DNA of 64,000 nt, taken from NCBI RefSeq assembly GCF_026314295.1, contig NZ_CP111108.1, forward strand, positions 744,001 to 808,000. The letters are read 5' to 3'. Positions within the stretch are counted from its first letter, which is position 1, and each line of letters begins with the position of its first letter. The notes under the pieces were generated by a model that did not search any database, had not been told where the DNA came from, and worked only from the letters and a program-made list of their open reading frames with translations. Source of the stretch: Caproicibacterium sp. BJN0003. GTDB taxonomy: Bacteria; Bacillota; Clostridia; Oscillospirales; Acutalibacteraceae. This document shows positions 7,770 through 14,852 of this stretch, piece by piece. Position numbers and translations under genes: made by a program.

Positions 7770-8282
7770 TTAGCGACTGCTCCAGCTGAATACCTCTTGA
7801 GGAGATAGATCCGATAGTTCTTGAATGATTTTTCTAGTAATATCGTAAGTCTGACTTTCACTGTATCCGACTTTATCAGCAATTTCCTTCCACGGCGGCC
7901 GGCGTGTCCACATTTTTCGTGCATCTGGATCTTTAGGGCCTAAATAAGCCAGTCCTAAGATGCGTCTTTCTGTTAGTCCCAATGTCCCTAATGCCACTCG
8001 ACACCAGTCCTGCTGCTCCTGCAGACGGGCAATGCGCTTTTGACACGATTCAATCTGCCGGTCAAAATAGACGGTGTTGTCCCGCGTGGCTGCGTTTGCA
8101 GTCTGGTCGCTGGTGCTGCCTTTTCCGGTCGGTAACCCAGAGAGGATAGGGGAGGAAAGAGAAAACTTTCCGCGCTCTTCCTGGCAGTGCCGGATCGTAG
8201 CCAATTCTTCATCAATCATTTGAGGAATGTCGTAATATTTCTGCAAAAGTTTCTTGATCTGATCTGGCGTCATTGGTTCCAT
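7770..8282 (-). CDS. ArpU/RinA-like phage late transcription regulator (sigma-70 region-4-like HTH)
   Basis: A 170-residue protein. Residues about 80-105 form a coiled helix ('RQIESCQKRIARLQEQQ'). The C-terminal part 'LTERRILGLAYLGP ... PPWKEIADKVGYSESQTYDI' is a sigma region-4-like helix-turn-helix with the 'W.eIA..vgyS...v' pattern of ArpU/RinA-type regulators. These switch on late packaging and structural genes in phages of Gram-positive bacteria. It is the last gene before the repeat array and late promoter, mirroring the rinA-terS layout of staphylococcal phages. The start at ATG 8282 is set by GGAGG ten bases upstream. Confidence 0.8.
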   Translation of the reverse strand: MEPMTPDQIKKLLQKYYDIPQMIDEELATIRHCQEERGKFSLSSPILSGLPTGKGSTSDQTANAATRDNTVYFDRQIESCQKRIARLQEQQDWCRVALGTLGLTERRILGLAYLGPKDPDARKMWTRRPPWKEIADKVGYSESQTYDITRKIIQELSDLSPQEVFSWSSR

Positions 8283-8307
8283 TCAAAACATTCCTCCTAA
8301 TTTTATA

Positions 8308-8316
8308 TGGTATAAT
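8308..8316 (+). promoter_or_regulatory. Extended -10 promoter for the gene at 8349
   Basis: TG-G-TATAAT is a perfect extended -10 element, about 33 bases before the ATG. It lies in the divergent gap between the late regulator and the rightward cargo gene. No convincing -35 is seen, which extended -10 promoters do not need. Confidence 0.6.
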
Positions 8317-8348
8317 AAATAAAATACAACAGATTAAGGTGTGAAAAC

Positions 8349-9092
8349 ATGAACACAATCCAAAATAAGTTTTCAAATTTACAAATAGCAAAGAAAGAAG
8401 ATATTGAGCATATCAAATACTTCGTTAAATTTTATGATAGCAAGCTATGGTGTGACCGTCTTATAGATGGGGAATTATTTATGCAAGCTGCAGAACATCA
8501 CTGGCATACAGAGCAAACTTTGAAAAAAAAATATCAGACAGATGGAAACGATACTCGCGTCTTTAATTGCATGGGTGTAAATTCTAACCGTCCAATTTAT
8601 TGTATGTACATTGTATATGACACAGATATAGTCAGAAATCATATAACATTCTCTGATCAGTTATTAATGGATTTCTGTGGGCAAGACAATGATATTACAA
8701 AAATCAGTGCTATTATAATTCAAGCACCACAATTTCTAGAAAAAATTAATGATGCGTTATTAAAACAAAATTTGTTTGCCTATTCTGGCGTTGTAAAATA
8801 TGATAAGTGTAAAGCACGAGATGAATGGCTACTTGAACATAATTTATACAATGCTGTTTGCTTATTTAAATATCCAATATTTCAACATCAAAAGGAATTT
8901 CGTGTTCAAATGCGACTTAAATGTGATCTAGTAAATTGTGAAATTAAAGGAGAAAGTTTTGAAAACGATTCTGAAATTCCAAAGAAATATGCCCCATACA
9001 AGCTGCAAATTGGATCTATCGCAGGTATATCCAACCAATTTACATATAATGATTTAATTCGAAGTGGTCATAATTATATTCTTGCTTTGTAA
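8349..9092 (+). CDS. Unknown AT-rich protein encoded against the phage operon (candidate moron)
   Basis: A 247-residue soluble protein with AAGGTG ribosome binding site. It is the only rightward gene inside the leftward early/late block and is distinctly AT-rich. The N-terminal part 'KYFVKFYDSKLWCDRLIDGE' followed by 'ELFMQAAEHHW', and later 'RPIYCMYIVYD', recalls a loose group of Bacillota proteins of unknown function found on mobile elements. There are no membrane segments or catalytic motif I can name. Own promoter, opposite strand and unusual composition point to a cargo gene, possibly for superinfection exclusion; the function is not known. Confidence 0.7.
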   Translation: MNTIQNKFSNLQIAKKEDIEHIKYFVKFYDSKLWCDRLIDGELFMQAAEHHWHTEQTLKKKYQTDGNDTRVFNCMGVNSNRPIYCMYIVYDTDIVRNHITFSDQLLMDFCGQDNDITKISAIIIQAPQFLEKINDALLKQNLFAYSGVVKYDKCKARDEWLLEHNLYNAVCLFKYPIFQHQKEFRVQMRLKCDLVNCEIKGESFENDSEIPKKYAPYKLQIGSIAGISNQFTYNDLIRSGHNYILAL

Positions 9093-9207
9093 ATTGCAAT
9101 TGTGGAAATATGTTTTATAAATTCGAAATCCAAACTTCTACAATTTCCGGGCCGTCTATGTACTGCCCATTTTTCATTGAAAGAATAATAGGCCCTTTGA
9201 AAATTTG

Positions 9208-9648
9208 TTAATCTACAATAATTTCTCGGAAAGCCCATCCATTTGGACGGCAGTATTTTTCGATGAATAACCTTCGGCGGTATATGTAATCTCTTTGGAG
9301 CTTTCGTATGGCCTTTGATTTCGTTTCTATGGCTTCTATGGTCCCGTTGCGGTAAGTTATGAGAAAGTCAGGAGTATAACGCGCTGAGGGCAATTTTAGA
9401 CCGCAGTACTCGCTTTTCGGAAGCAACTCAAAACTTTTGTGTAACTCTATGTCGATGATCTGTCCACTTAGGATTTTCGGCAGAAGATCAGTTATGTAAA
9501 AGTTGCGTTCCAGCTGACTGTCAAATTCATCGGATCGTTTCGGTTTGCAGTGCTCTTTTTGCTGATTTTGCCTTTGTCGTTCTTTTATTTGACGTTCCAG
9601 TTCGGCACGGACAGCCGGGCCAAGTTGACTTAAGTCGTCAATTCTCAT
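9208..9648 (-). CDS. DUF1064 family protein (PD-(D/E)XK nuclease-like)
   Basis: A 146-residue protein. A basic, Gln-rich N-terminal helix is followed by 'SQLERNFYI' and then 'SARYTPDFLITYRNGTIEAI' with 'ETKSK'. The order E...PDF...E-x-K is the signature of PD-(D/E)XK nuclease folds, and the overall layout fits DUF1064, common in replication/recombination regions of Gram-positive phages. It could process Holliday junctions or replication forks, taking the place of RusA. It overlaps the upstream small gene by four bases. Confidence 0.8.
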   Translation of the reverse strand: MRIDDLSQLGPAVRAELERQIKERQRQNQQKEHCKPKRSDEFDSQLERNFYITDLLPKILSGQIIDIELHKSFELLPKSEYCGLKLPSARYTPDFLITYRNGTIEAIETKSKAIRKLQRDYIYRRRLFIEKYCRPNGWAFREIIVD

Positions 9649-9842
9649 GGAAAAACATTTCTCCCGTTTTGCATTTCTTTTTTGCGCCGAAGGAGTTCGG
9701 CCTGAATGATTTCAATTTCTGAATTTGCAGCGGATACCGATTCCTTTTTCCCAAGTTGTCGATTAAAATTGAGCGCTTCTTTGAGACTATCAATGCGGTG
9801 CTGAAGTCTTTCAACGGGGAGTGTATGGTAATCAAGACTCAT
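9645..9842 (-). CDS. Small coiled-coil phage protein
   Basis: A 65-residue, mostly helical protein ('ERLQHRIDSLKEALNFNRQL', 'EIEIIQAELLRRKKEMQ') likely to form a coiled coil. It overlaps the DUF1064 gene by four bases (ATGA) and the upstream gene by 11, so it belongs to the early operon. A competing frame at 9638-9835 lacks such coupling and was set aside. Function unknown. Confidence 0.6.
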   Translation of the reverse strand: MSLDYHTLPVERLQHRIDSLKEALNFNRQLGKKESVSAANSEIEIIQAELLRRKKEMQNGRNVFP

Positions 9843-10050
9843 TTTTCATAACCTCCAATTTTGGCAGTATGTATTTTTCAAAATCCAGCCGTTCGCTGTC
9901 AGAGAGGGGACACCAGTCTGCAATCCCCTTCCAGCGTTTGTAACGCTTATATAGCGGCAGAACGGCCGGGTGGTTGATATTAACCCGAAACCCATATGGA
10001 TTGTGTTCCAACAGCAGCCCAGTTTCTGCCGGATCGTTATGGTAAATCAT
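9832..10050 (-). CDS. Small conserved phage protein, unknown function
   Basis: A 72-residue protein with 'HNPYGFRVNINHPAVLPLY', 'YKRWKGIADWCPLSD' and 'ERLDFEKYILPKL'. This pattern recurs in small proteins next to replication genes in Clostridia prophages. No function is known to me. It overlaps the stop of the DUF4373 replication gene by 14 bases and is thus co-translated. Confidence 0.65.
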   Translation of the reverse strand: MIYHNDPAETGLLLEHNPYGFRVNINHPAVLPLYKRYKRWKGIADWCPLSDSERLDFEKYILPKLEVMKNES

Positions 10051-10933
10051 GGGTCATTTCCTTCATACTGTTTTTAAAATATTCGTCCCAATCATTTTTT
10101 ATTCTGTTTTGGGGCTGTGGGATTTCCTTCTGACCCTGTGATCTCGAAAGCCATGAATTAATAAACTTTTTGATCCCGCTTTTCGCTTTTCTGCGGCTTG
10201 GGTTGGTATCACACCAGCCTTTCATTTTCCGAAATTCCTGTTCGATATCGACTGCTGGATATAACGCTTTCCATTCCTCAATCTGACGTTCAGTAACCTG
10301 ATATTCGGAATTATCACGAAGAATAAGAGAGATGAATGGAGGAGAGGCGGGTGAAACCGCTTTTGCGGTTGAACCTATCTGTTCTATACTCTTCTCTCCT
10401 TTACTCTCCTTTCCTTTACTTTGGGGATTAATTTGCAAATCAACTGCATTATTTTCTAAATTAACGGTGGTTTTCTCTGAATTTACAGTTTTAAAGGTAA
10501 CCTTATTAAGAATGCTGGTTGGAACGTCTTTTTTATCAGATGAATCCAGTAACCAGTATTCTTTTATGATCTGTATTTCTTCACGGGTAGATACTGCACG
10601 TATGTACCTGCGCTGGATACCCGCCGATGTCAAAATGCCGAACATCTGAAAAACCCCATTATTGAAAATGGAACGTCGCAGACACCCTTGCACCACCTGC
10701 GTTATGTTCTCGGGGACGATCCCACAACCGACAGCGTCAGCCATGAGGAGGCAGGAATCTTTGTCCCACACTTTGTAATATCCAGTCGTGCGATAAATAT
10801 CGCACAATAGAGAGATCACAATCAGGATCCCTTTTGATCCGAATTCGGCTTTGATCAGCCGGATTTTATCATCTTGGAGAAAATCAACATCAAGAGGAAA
10901 ATAATCAATCCCGTCCTTAGCAGGACGAGCCAT
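10037..10933 (-). CDS. Phage replication initiator/replisome organiser, DUF4373 (Lin1244/Lin1753-like)
   Basis: This 298-residue protein starts at ATG 10933 with GGAGGTG; the longer frame from 10972 has no support. The N-terminal domain 'MARPAKDGIDYFPLDVDF' and 'GSKGILIVISLLCDIYRTTG' is the DUF4373 winged-helix type found in phage replication organisers. A low-complexity middle is followed by a C-terminal helical segment ending 'WDEYFKNSMKEMTHDLP'. It should bind the phage origin and recruit helicase or loader. No separate DnaC-like loader is seen downstream. The origin may lie inside this gene, but no iterons were recognised. Confidence 0.8.
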   Translation of the reverse strand: MARPAKDGIDYFPLDVDFLQDDKIRLIKAEFGSKGILIVISLLCDIYRTTGYYKVWDKDSCLLMADAVGCGIVPENITQVVQGCLRRSIFNNGVFQMFGILTSAGIQRRYIRAVSTREEIQIIKEYWLLDSSDKKDVPTSILNKVTFKTVNSEKTTVNLENNAVDLQINPQSKGKESKGEKSIEQIGSTAKAVSPASPPFISLILRDNSEYQVTERQIEEWKALYPAVDIEQEFRKMKGWCDTNPSRRKAKSGIKKFINSWLSRSQGQKEIPQPQNRIKNDWDEYFKNSMKEMTHDLP

Positions 10934-11008
10934 AAGATCACCTCCCGAATAAGAGCCTGTACCACAATCCACCCACCCGGCTCTGTGCCTTGCCTTCTGC
11001 GAAAATGG

Positions 11009-11815
11009 TTATGGTTCTTTGACCTCTCCGGTTTCTTCGTCGACTTCAACGCTTTCCGCTTCGATGTATTCAGTAGGAACGCTGAACATGTCATCCGAAA
11101 TCTCAGTCTTGATAGTTTCATCTGCTGACATTCCACGGACAAATTCAGTTTTTAATGGAGCATATTTGAGGGCACGCTTCAAAACAGTTTTCTTTGCCAT
11201 TTCTTCAAAGTTGGTTGACCAGGGGGAATAGCTGCTGCTGTATGCTTTGCTGTATCTCTTGGCAAAGGCGCGTACGTCATCGACGCTCATTACTTCAAAT
11301 CCATATCCGCCGTCTTTTGTCTTAAACATGCCGTAGAAATAAACAGCGTTTCCTTTGTCGGCGTCTTTGCATGGTACATGGTGAAGCTTTGGTTCAAGCC
11401 CTAATTCATAGTCGAATTCATCATGTTCGTAAACGGTGTGCGCTTGGATAACGCTGATTTGGCCGGATCTGTAGGCAAGGTCAATTAACCCTTTATAGCC
11501 AAGTTGAAACTGGCATTCCAGAGTCCCATGATTTTTATATGGAATCAGATAGGCTTGCCCTAAGGGGGTATTCGGCTCGACACCAAGCTGTGCGGCAGTC
11601 ATCATTGCGCCGAGGAAAGACTGCGGTGTTGTAGCTCCCAACTGCGGATTGGTAGAGAGAGCCGATAAAATAATCCTGGTAAAGCGTTCCGGCGTCAAAA
11701 CGGAGGGCAGGGCTTTCTTGATTTCTCCCTGCATCTTTTGAATGTAGGCTTGAATGGTGTGCTTTTCGACTTTCGCGGTTGCTGTGCTTTCAGTAGCTTT
11801 TTGGATGGAGGTCAT
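11009..11815 (-). CDS. recT: RecT single-strand annealing protein
   Basis: A 268-residue RecT-family recombinase. Diagnostic segments are 'ERFTRIILSALSTNPQLG', 'SFLGAMMTAAQLGVEPN', 'GQAYLIPYKN' and 'CQFQLGYKGLIDLAYRSGQ'. The C-terminal tail is acidic, as is usual. It anneals complementary single strands produced by the partner exonuclease, supporting phage replication and recombination. Its start overlaps the YqaJ exonuclease stop by four bases, so the pair is translationally coupled. Confidence 0.95.
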   Translation of the reverse strand: MTSIQKATESTATAKVEKHTIQAYIQKMQGEIKKALPSVLTPERFTRIILSALSTNPQLGATTPQSFLGAMMTAAQLGVEPNTPLGQAYLIPYKNHGTLECQFQLGYKGLIDLAYRSGQISVIQAHTVYEHDEFDYELGLEPKLHHVPCKDADKGNAVYFYGMFKTKDGGYGFEVMSVDDVRAFAKRYSKAYSSSYSPWSTNFEEMAKKTVLKRALKYAPLKTEFVRGMSADETIKTEISDDMFSVPTEYIEAESVEVDEETGEVKEP

Positions 11816-12732
11816 TTTGAATTCTCCTTTATATCAAATTTTCTGAATGTTGATTCTTTAAGATAAGAACGGAGGTCTATTTCCGGATGATCGGAAGCAA
11901 ATTGTTTGAGATTAAAACTGCTCCTGGTTTGTTGCTTCCAGCTGACGGTATAATTGCTGCATATTCCTGACTCGCGCTCTCCAAGCTCACTCTGCAGTGC
12001 CTGTTTATATTGATTGAGTTCTTGCTGATAGGACTTAATAAGATCTTTGGTGCTGCAGTATTGCTGAATGAGGTCATGACAGGTCTGCAGATCTGCCGGC
12101 CCTTTTGCCGGATCACTGTTTTGAAAGATGGTTTCGAGTGTTTCACTGGTAGGGGGAAGGCCATCTACCGGAGGCGGTATATTTGGGACAACATATGTAT
12201 TCCAGAAGTTGGATTCCGCTTTCATCAGCGCATCAATCTCGGCTTGATCACGTTCGATCGTAAACCACTTGAACCCCTGTCCCAAAATCACGCATGCTAA
12301 ATACCAGCGGTCCCATCCGGTTACGGCCAGATAATGAACACACTGGACGTAATAGTTTTCCGGGAATTCTCCGCTTTTGAACTTTTTAAGGTTCATAACA
12401 CTGGTGGTCTTGCATTCGAGTCCGGCACGTTCCCCGACGACTGCACGGTCAATGTTCGCATGAGCAAAAGGAAATGACTTGCTGCGGAAAAAATCAGTCC
12501 GGCGCCGTACTCTTTTTCCGGTTTCTCCCATGAAACGGCTTGCAACATACTGCTCCAAGTCGCGGCCTTGCCGCATGGCTTCGTTGTCCGGTTTGTCCGG
12601 AAGTTTACCGGTCTTATCCGCCCAAAGCATATATGGAGTCACATAATGGTTTAAACCAACAATGGCGGCGGCATCGGAACCACCGATTGATTTACGACGC
12701 TCAGACAACCATTGTTTATGTGTCAACTTCAA
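11812..12732 (-). CDS. YqaJ-type phage exonuclease
   Basis: A 306-residue PD-(D/E)XK exonuclease. The TTG start at 12732 is preferred: GGGAG lies eight bases upstream and TTGA overlaps the upstream stop. The N-terminus 'LTHKQWLSERRKSIGGSDAA' is diagnostic of YqaJ recombinases. The active site shows 'FAHANIDRAVVGERAGLECK', with the catalytic D, E and K, and a later 'YYVQCVHYLAVTG'. It resects double-stranded ends to feed RecT, analogous to lambda exonuclease with Beta. Confidence 0.9.
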   Translation of the reverse strand: MKLTHKQWLSERRKSIGGSDAAAIVGLNHYVTPYMLWADKTGKLPDKPDNEAMRQGRDLEQYVASRFMGETGKRVRRRTDFFRSKSFPFAHANIDRAVVGERAGLECKTTSVMNLKKFKSGEFPENYYVQCVHYLAVTGWDRWYLACVILGQGFKWFTIERDQAEIDALMKAESNFWNTYVVPNIPPPVDGLPPTSETLETIFQNSDPAKGPADLQTCHDLIQQYCSTKDLIKSYQQELNQYKQALQSELGERESGICSNYTVSWKQQTRSSFNLKQFASDHPEIDLRSYLKESTFRKFDIKENSK

Positions 12733-13046
12733 AGCAGATACTCCCTTTCTATTGTGATCGGCAGCCAATTCCCGGAATAAAACCAATCGACTAGCGTTTT
12801 CGTAAATTCCTGCCGGCAGTCGCCTGTGTTTTCAGAGCAGTCAAATGCTATTCCACAGCGAAGCATGGCATAGGGAAGGGCATCGTCTGCGGGCACAGTC
12901 TTTCCTCTCTCTGGACCGATCCCTTTATAAGCAACGATATTTCGCTTGACAAATCCTTCATTCTGCGGTACTTTTAAATTATTAGTGGTTTCCTTTCCGC
13001 CCTGAGTGTTGGTAGCGCTCTGGGCGGTATTTTTATGTTCATTCAT
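12729..13046 (-). CDS. Small phage protein upstream of the recombination pair
   Basis: A 105-residue protein with a disordered, Asn/Thr-rich N-terminus and a conserved-looking C-terminal part 'DDALPYAMLRCGIAFDC' and 'TLVDWFYSGNWLPI'. It has a GGAGGAAATCC ribosome binding site and is coupled to the exonuclease gene through TTGA. I do not know a function. Confidence 0.65.
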   Translation of the reverse strand: MNEHKNTAQSATNTQGGKETTNNLKVPQNEGFVKRNIVAYKGIGPERGKTVPADDALPYAMLRCGIAFDCSENTGDCRQEFTKTLVDWFYSGNWLPITIEREYLL

Positions 13047-13299
13047 TGGATTTCCTCCTTATCACGTTCAAAATGTCAGCCGGATCATTCCCAGATGATC
13101 GACAAGCACAGATCAGTGCTTCCTTGAGTTCTGTGGTTGTCCATGTTTCTGGCTCATATTTTCTCAGGACGATGCAATCACCATCCACAAAGATTTCCAC
13201 CGGGTCACCATTTTTAATGCCGCGAGTTTTGCGGATTTCCTTCGGGATTACAATACGACCGAGATCGTCAATCCTGCGGACTATTCCTGTTGCTTTCAT
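13039..13299 (-). CDS. AbrB/SpoVT-family transition-state-type regulator
   Basis: An 86-residue protein starting at ATG 13299 behind GGAGGTG. Residues 1-45 'MKATGIVRRIDDLGRIVIPK' followed by 'EIRKTRGIKNGDPVEIFVDG' are a textbook AbrB swapped-hairpin DNA-binding domain. A short helical tail follows. Encoded in the early phage operon, it probably modulates phage or host genes; targets are unknown. It overlaps the Lar-like gene by 32 bases. Confidence 0.85.
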   Translation of the reverse strand: MKATGIVRRIDDLGRIVIPKEIRKTRGIKNGDPVEIFVDGDCIVLRKYEPETWTTTELKEALICACRSSGNDPADILNVIRRKSNE

Positions 13300-13570
13300 T
13301 AGTACCACCTCCATTTTTAGTTTTTAGCTTTTCTAGCAGCATTTGACTTAGTTCTTGTGATTTTTGCAACGCCTCTAAAACTTCTGTATTATCGTTTTCC
13401 GGGTCAACGCGGCGGTTCCATGCGGCGATGGCTTCGGGCTCTCCGTCGTTTACCCAGTTGATAAAGCAATGGCACTTTTGACATCCCACCCATCCATTCA
13501 CACACGGTACGGTAAAATTGCGCCGTACCGCTTTTCTTCCGCAGAGAGGGCACGGCTTCAGTTCTCCCAT
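13268..13570 (-). CDS. Lar-like restriction alleviation family zinc-binding protein
   Basis: A 100-residue protein. The first 55 residues read 'LKPCPLCGRKAV', 'CVNGWVGCQKC' and 'PEAIAAWNRRV', the CPxCG...C..C...aWNrR pattern of Lar-type proteins. A helical tail follows. Lar proteins of lambdoid phages reduce host type I restriction by stimulating modification; many family members have no tested role. With the orphan methyltransferase at 6854 this could be part of anti-restriction. ATG 13570 is preferred over the adjacent TTG. Confidence 0.75.
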   Translation of the reverse strand: MGELKPCPLCGRKAVRRNFTVPCVNGWVGCQKCHCFINWVNDGEPEAIAAWNRRVDPENDNTEVLEALQKSQELSQMLLEKLKTKNGGGTNESNRNSPQD

Positions 13571-13585
13571 CAACCTTCACTTCCT

Positions 13586-13750
13586 TTAATAATATTTTCC
13601 GGGGCGCATACTCTGCCGGTTACTCCGAACTCTTTCGCGGTTGCCGATTTCCTGCTTGTAATCGTTCCATGCTTTTTTAACTGCCCAGATAATCACATAA
13701 GCTACCAGCAGGGCGATTGTAAGCAAGCCGATGTTATAGATTGCTGTCAT
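13586..13750 (-). CDS. 54-residue single-pass membrane protein of the early phage operon
   Basis: A short gene with a GGAGGA ribosome binding site six bases before ATG 13750; its start overlaps the stop of the upstream HTH gene (ATGA). The protein begins 'MTAIYNIGLLTIALLVAY' and continues 'VIIWAVKKAWNDYKQEIG': one clean transmembrane helix at about residues 5-24, then a basic cytoplasmic tail. Candidate roles are superinfection exclusion or membrane anchoring of replication. No family is recognised. Confidence 0.7.
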   Translation of the reverse strand: MTAIYNIGLLTIALLVAYVIIWAVKKAWNDYKQEIGNRERVRSNRQSMRPGKYY

Positions 13751-13995
13751 GCTGATTCCTCCTTTTCTAAAATTAATTTTTGCATAGGAATGTGTAATCG
13801 CTGACTAATGGCACGCAGTTCGCACAATCTAAATTGCGTCGGGTCCTTTAGCCTCCGATAGAGGGTGGACCGGTCAATATGTGCAACCACCGCTAAATCC
13901 ATAGGATTTATTCCGGACATTTCGCAGCCATACTTGATCCCTGCAATTATTTTTCGATTTTCAAGTTCAGCTGCCGATACTCTTAATCTTGGCAT
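13747..13995 (-). CDS. Small HTH phage regulator
   Basis: An 82-residue protein with 'NPMDLAVVAHIDRSTLYRRL' then 'KDPTQFRLCELRAISQRLHI'. These form a compact helix-turn-helix resembling small Cro/phage regulatory proteins. It has a GGTAGGTG ribosome binding site and is coupled to the 54-residue membrane gene. It probably acts in the lytic-lysogenic decision or early timing. Confidence 0.75.
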   Translation of the reverse strand: MPRLRVSAAELENRKIIAGIKYGCEMSGINPMDLAVVAHIDRSTLYRRLKDPTQFRLCELRAISQRLHIPMQKLILEKEESA

Positions 13996-14036
13996 TTTGA
14001 ATCACCTACCTATAAACGACGTGATAGGACTGTTCA

Positions 14037-14246
14037 TTATGTACCTCCATTTTCTTTCGATTTCTGTCTAATAAGTTCGTCCAGTGCCTTTGCAAACTCT
14101 GTTTCTGCACCATTCGGAGTTCGATGTCCGTTAAGCACCATGCTTACATATTCCGGCGTATATCCGAGTTGCGCGGCAAGCTGCTTCTTTGATACGCGGC
14201 AAACGTGCATTTTGCCGATGATTTTACCAGTCCAATTTTCAGGCAT
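14037..14246 (-). CDS. Cro-like XRE-family regulator
   Basis: A 69-residue protein made almost entirely of an XRE helix-turn-helix ('SKKQLAAQLGYTPEYVSMVL', 'NGHRTPNG'). It is the first leftward gene across from the CI-like repressor gene, the classic Cro position. AAGGTG serves as ribosome binding site. It would compete for the operators at 14282-14448. Confidence 0.8.
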   Translation of the reverse strand: MPENWTGKIIGKMHVCRVSKKQLAAQLGYTPEYVSMVLNGHRTPNGAETEFAKALDELIRQKSKENGGT

Positions 14247-14281
14247 TAAAAGTTCACCTTCTTGTATCTTTATTGTTGCAT

Positions 14282-14448
14282 TTCTTAAACTTATGTGCTA
14301 TTATCTGTTTGTGACAACAAGAACATAAACTTTATCGATTGGTACTCGGTAAAGCGGGCACATTTAAGTTTATGTACTGCAACTTTGTGATTACAGTATA
14401 GTACATGAACATAAACTTGTCAACGCTTTTTTCTATGTTCTTAAACTT
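14282..14448. promoter_or_regulatory. Genetic-switch operator region with five copies of an 11-bp site
   Basis: The divergent gap between the Cro-like and CI-like genes holds five matches to WWCWTAAACTT. They lie at 14282-14292, 14322-14332, 14408-14418 and 14438-14448 on the plus strand and at 14366-14376 on the minus strand. Three read (A/T)ACATAAACTT and two read TTCTTAAACTT. A -10-like TATAGT at 14397-14402 points toward the repressor gene. The layout matches a temperate-phage immunity region; which protein binds which copy cannot be told. Confidence 0.75.
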
Positions 14449-14479
14449 TTTTTGCAAGCAAGTTGAAGGGGACAGTTTT

Positions 14480-14848
14480 ATGTTTTATGATGTATTTTCT
14501 TCGCTATGCGAAAAGCGGGGGGTCAAGCCAAGTAGGGCAGCAGAAGAGTGTGGTATAAATAAATCCAACGTAAGCAATTGGAAAAATAACGGTTATGTTC
14601 CGCGCGGAGACGCACTCAAAAAAATAGCTGATTATTTTAACGTTTCAATAGGGTATCTCCTCGGGAACGAGCAAAAAGAAAAGGCTTCCTCTCTGAATGA
14701 GAAGAAGCCTGAAGATATCACTTTTAGTGATTTTACTTATGCGCTCTTAGATGAATCTAAGGAATTAACAGAAGAGAATAAAGACAAGTTGTTGGAAATG
14801 GCAAAATTCTTTAAACAACAGCAGGATAAAAAAAAATCTAAGGATTGA
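14480..14848 (+). CDS. CI-like XRE-family phage repressor
   Basis: A 122-residue protein starting at ATG 14480 (AAGGGG upstream); the longer frame from 14405 runs through the operators and is rejected. Residues about 5-60 form an XRE domain ('VKPSRAAEECGINKSNVSNW', 'YFNVSIGYLLG'). The C-terminal half is helical and charged, with no LexA-like protease domain. It cannot self-cleave, so induction probably needs the ImmA/IrrE peptidase encoded four bases downstream. Confidence 0.85.
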   Translation: MFYDVFSSLCEKRGVKPSRAAEECGINKSNVSNWKNNGYVPRGDALKKIADYFNVSIGYLLGNEQKEKASSLNEKKPEDITFSDFTYALLDESKELTEENKDKLLEMAKFFKQQQDKKKSKD

Positions 14849-14852
14849 CATT

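Noticed and set aside
7688-7924. Leftward 78-residue open frame across the repeat array
   Set aside because: It overlaps the ArpU-like gene in another frame, has no ribosome binding site, and its repeat-derived tail is a by-product of the 10-base units.
9638-9835. Alternative 65-residue frame overlapping the small coiled-coil gene
   Set aside because: The competing frame at 9645-9842 shows stop-start coupling with both neighbours; this one does not.
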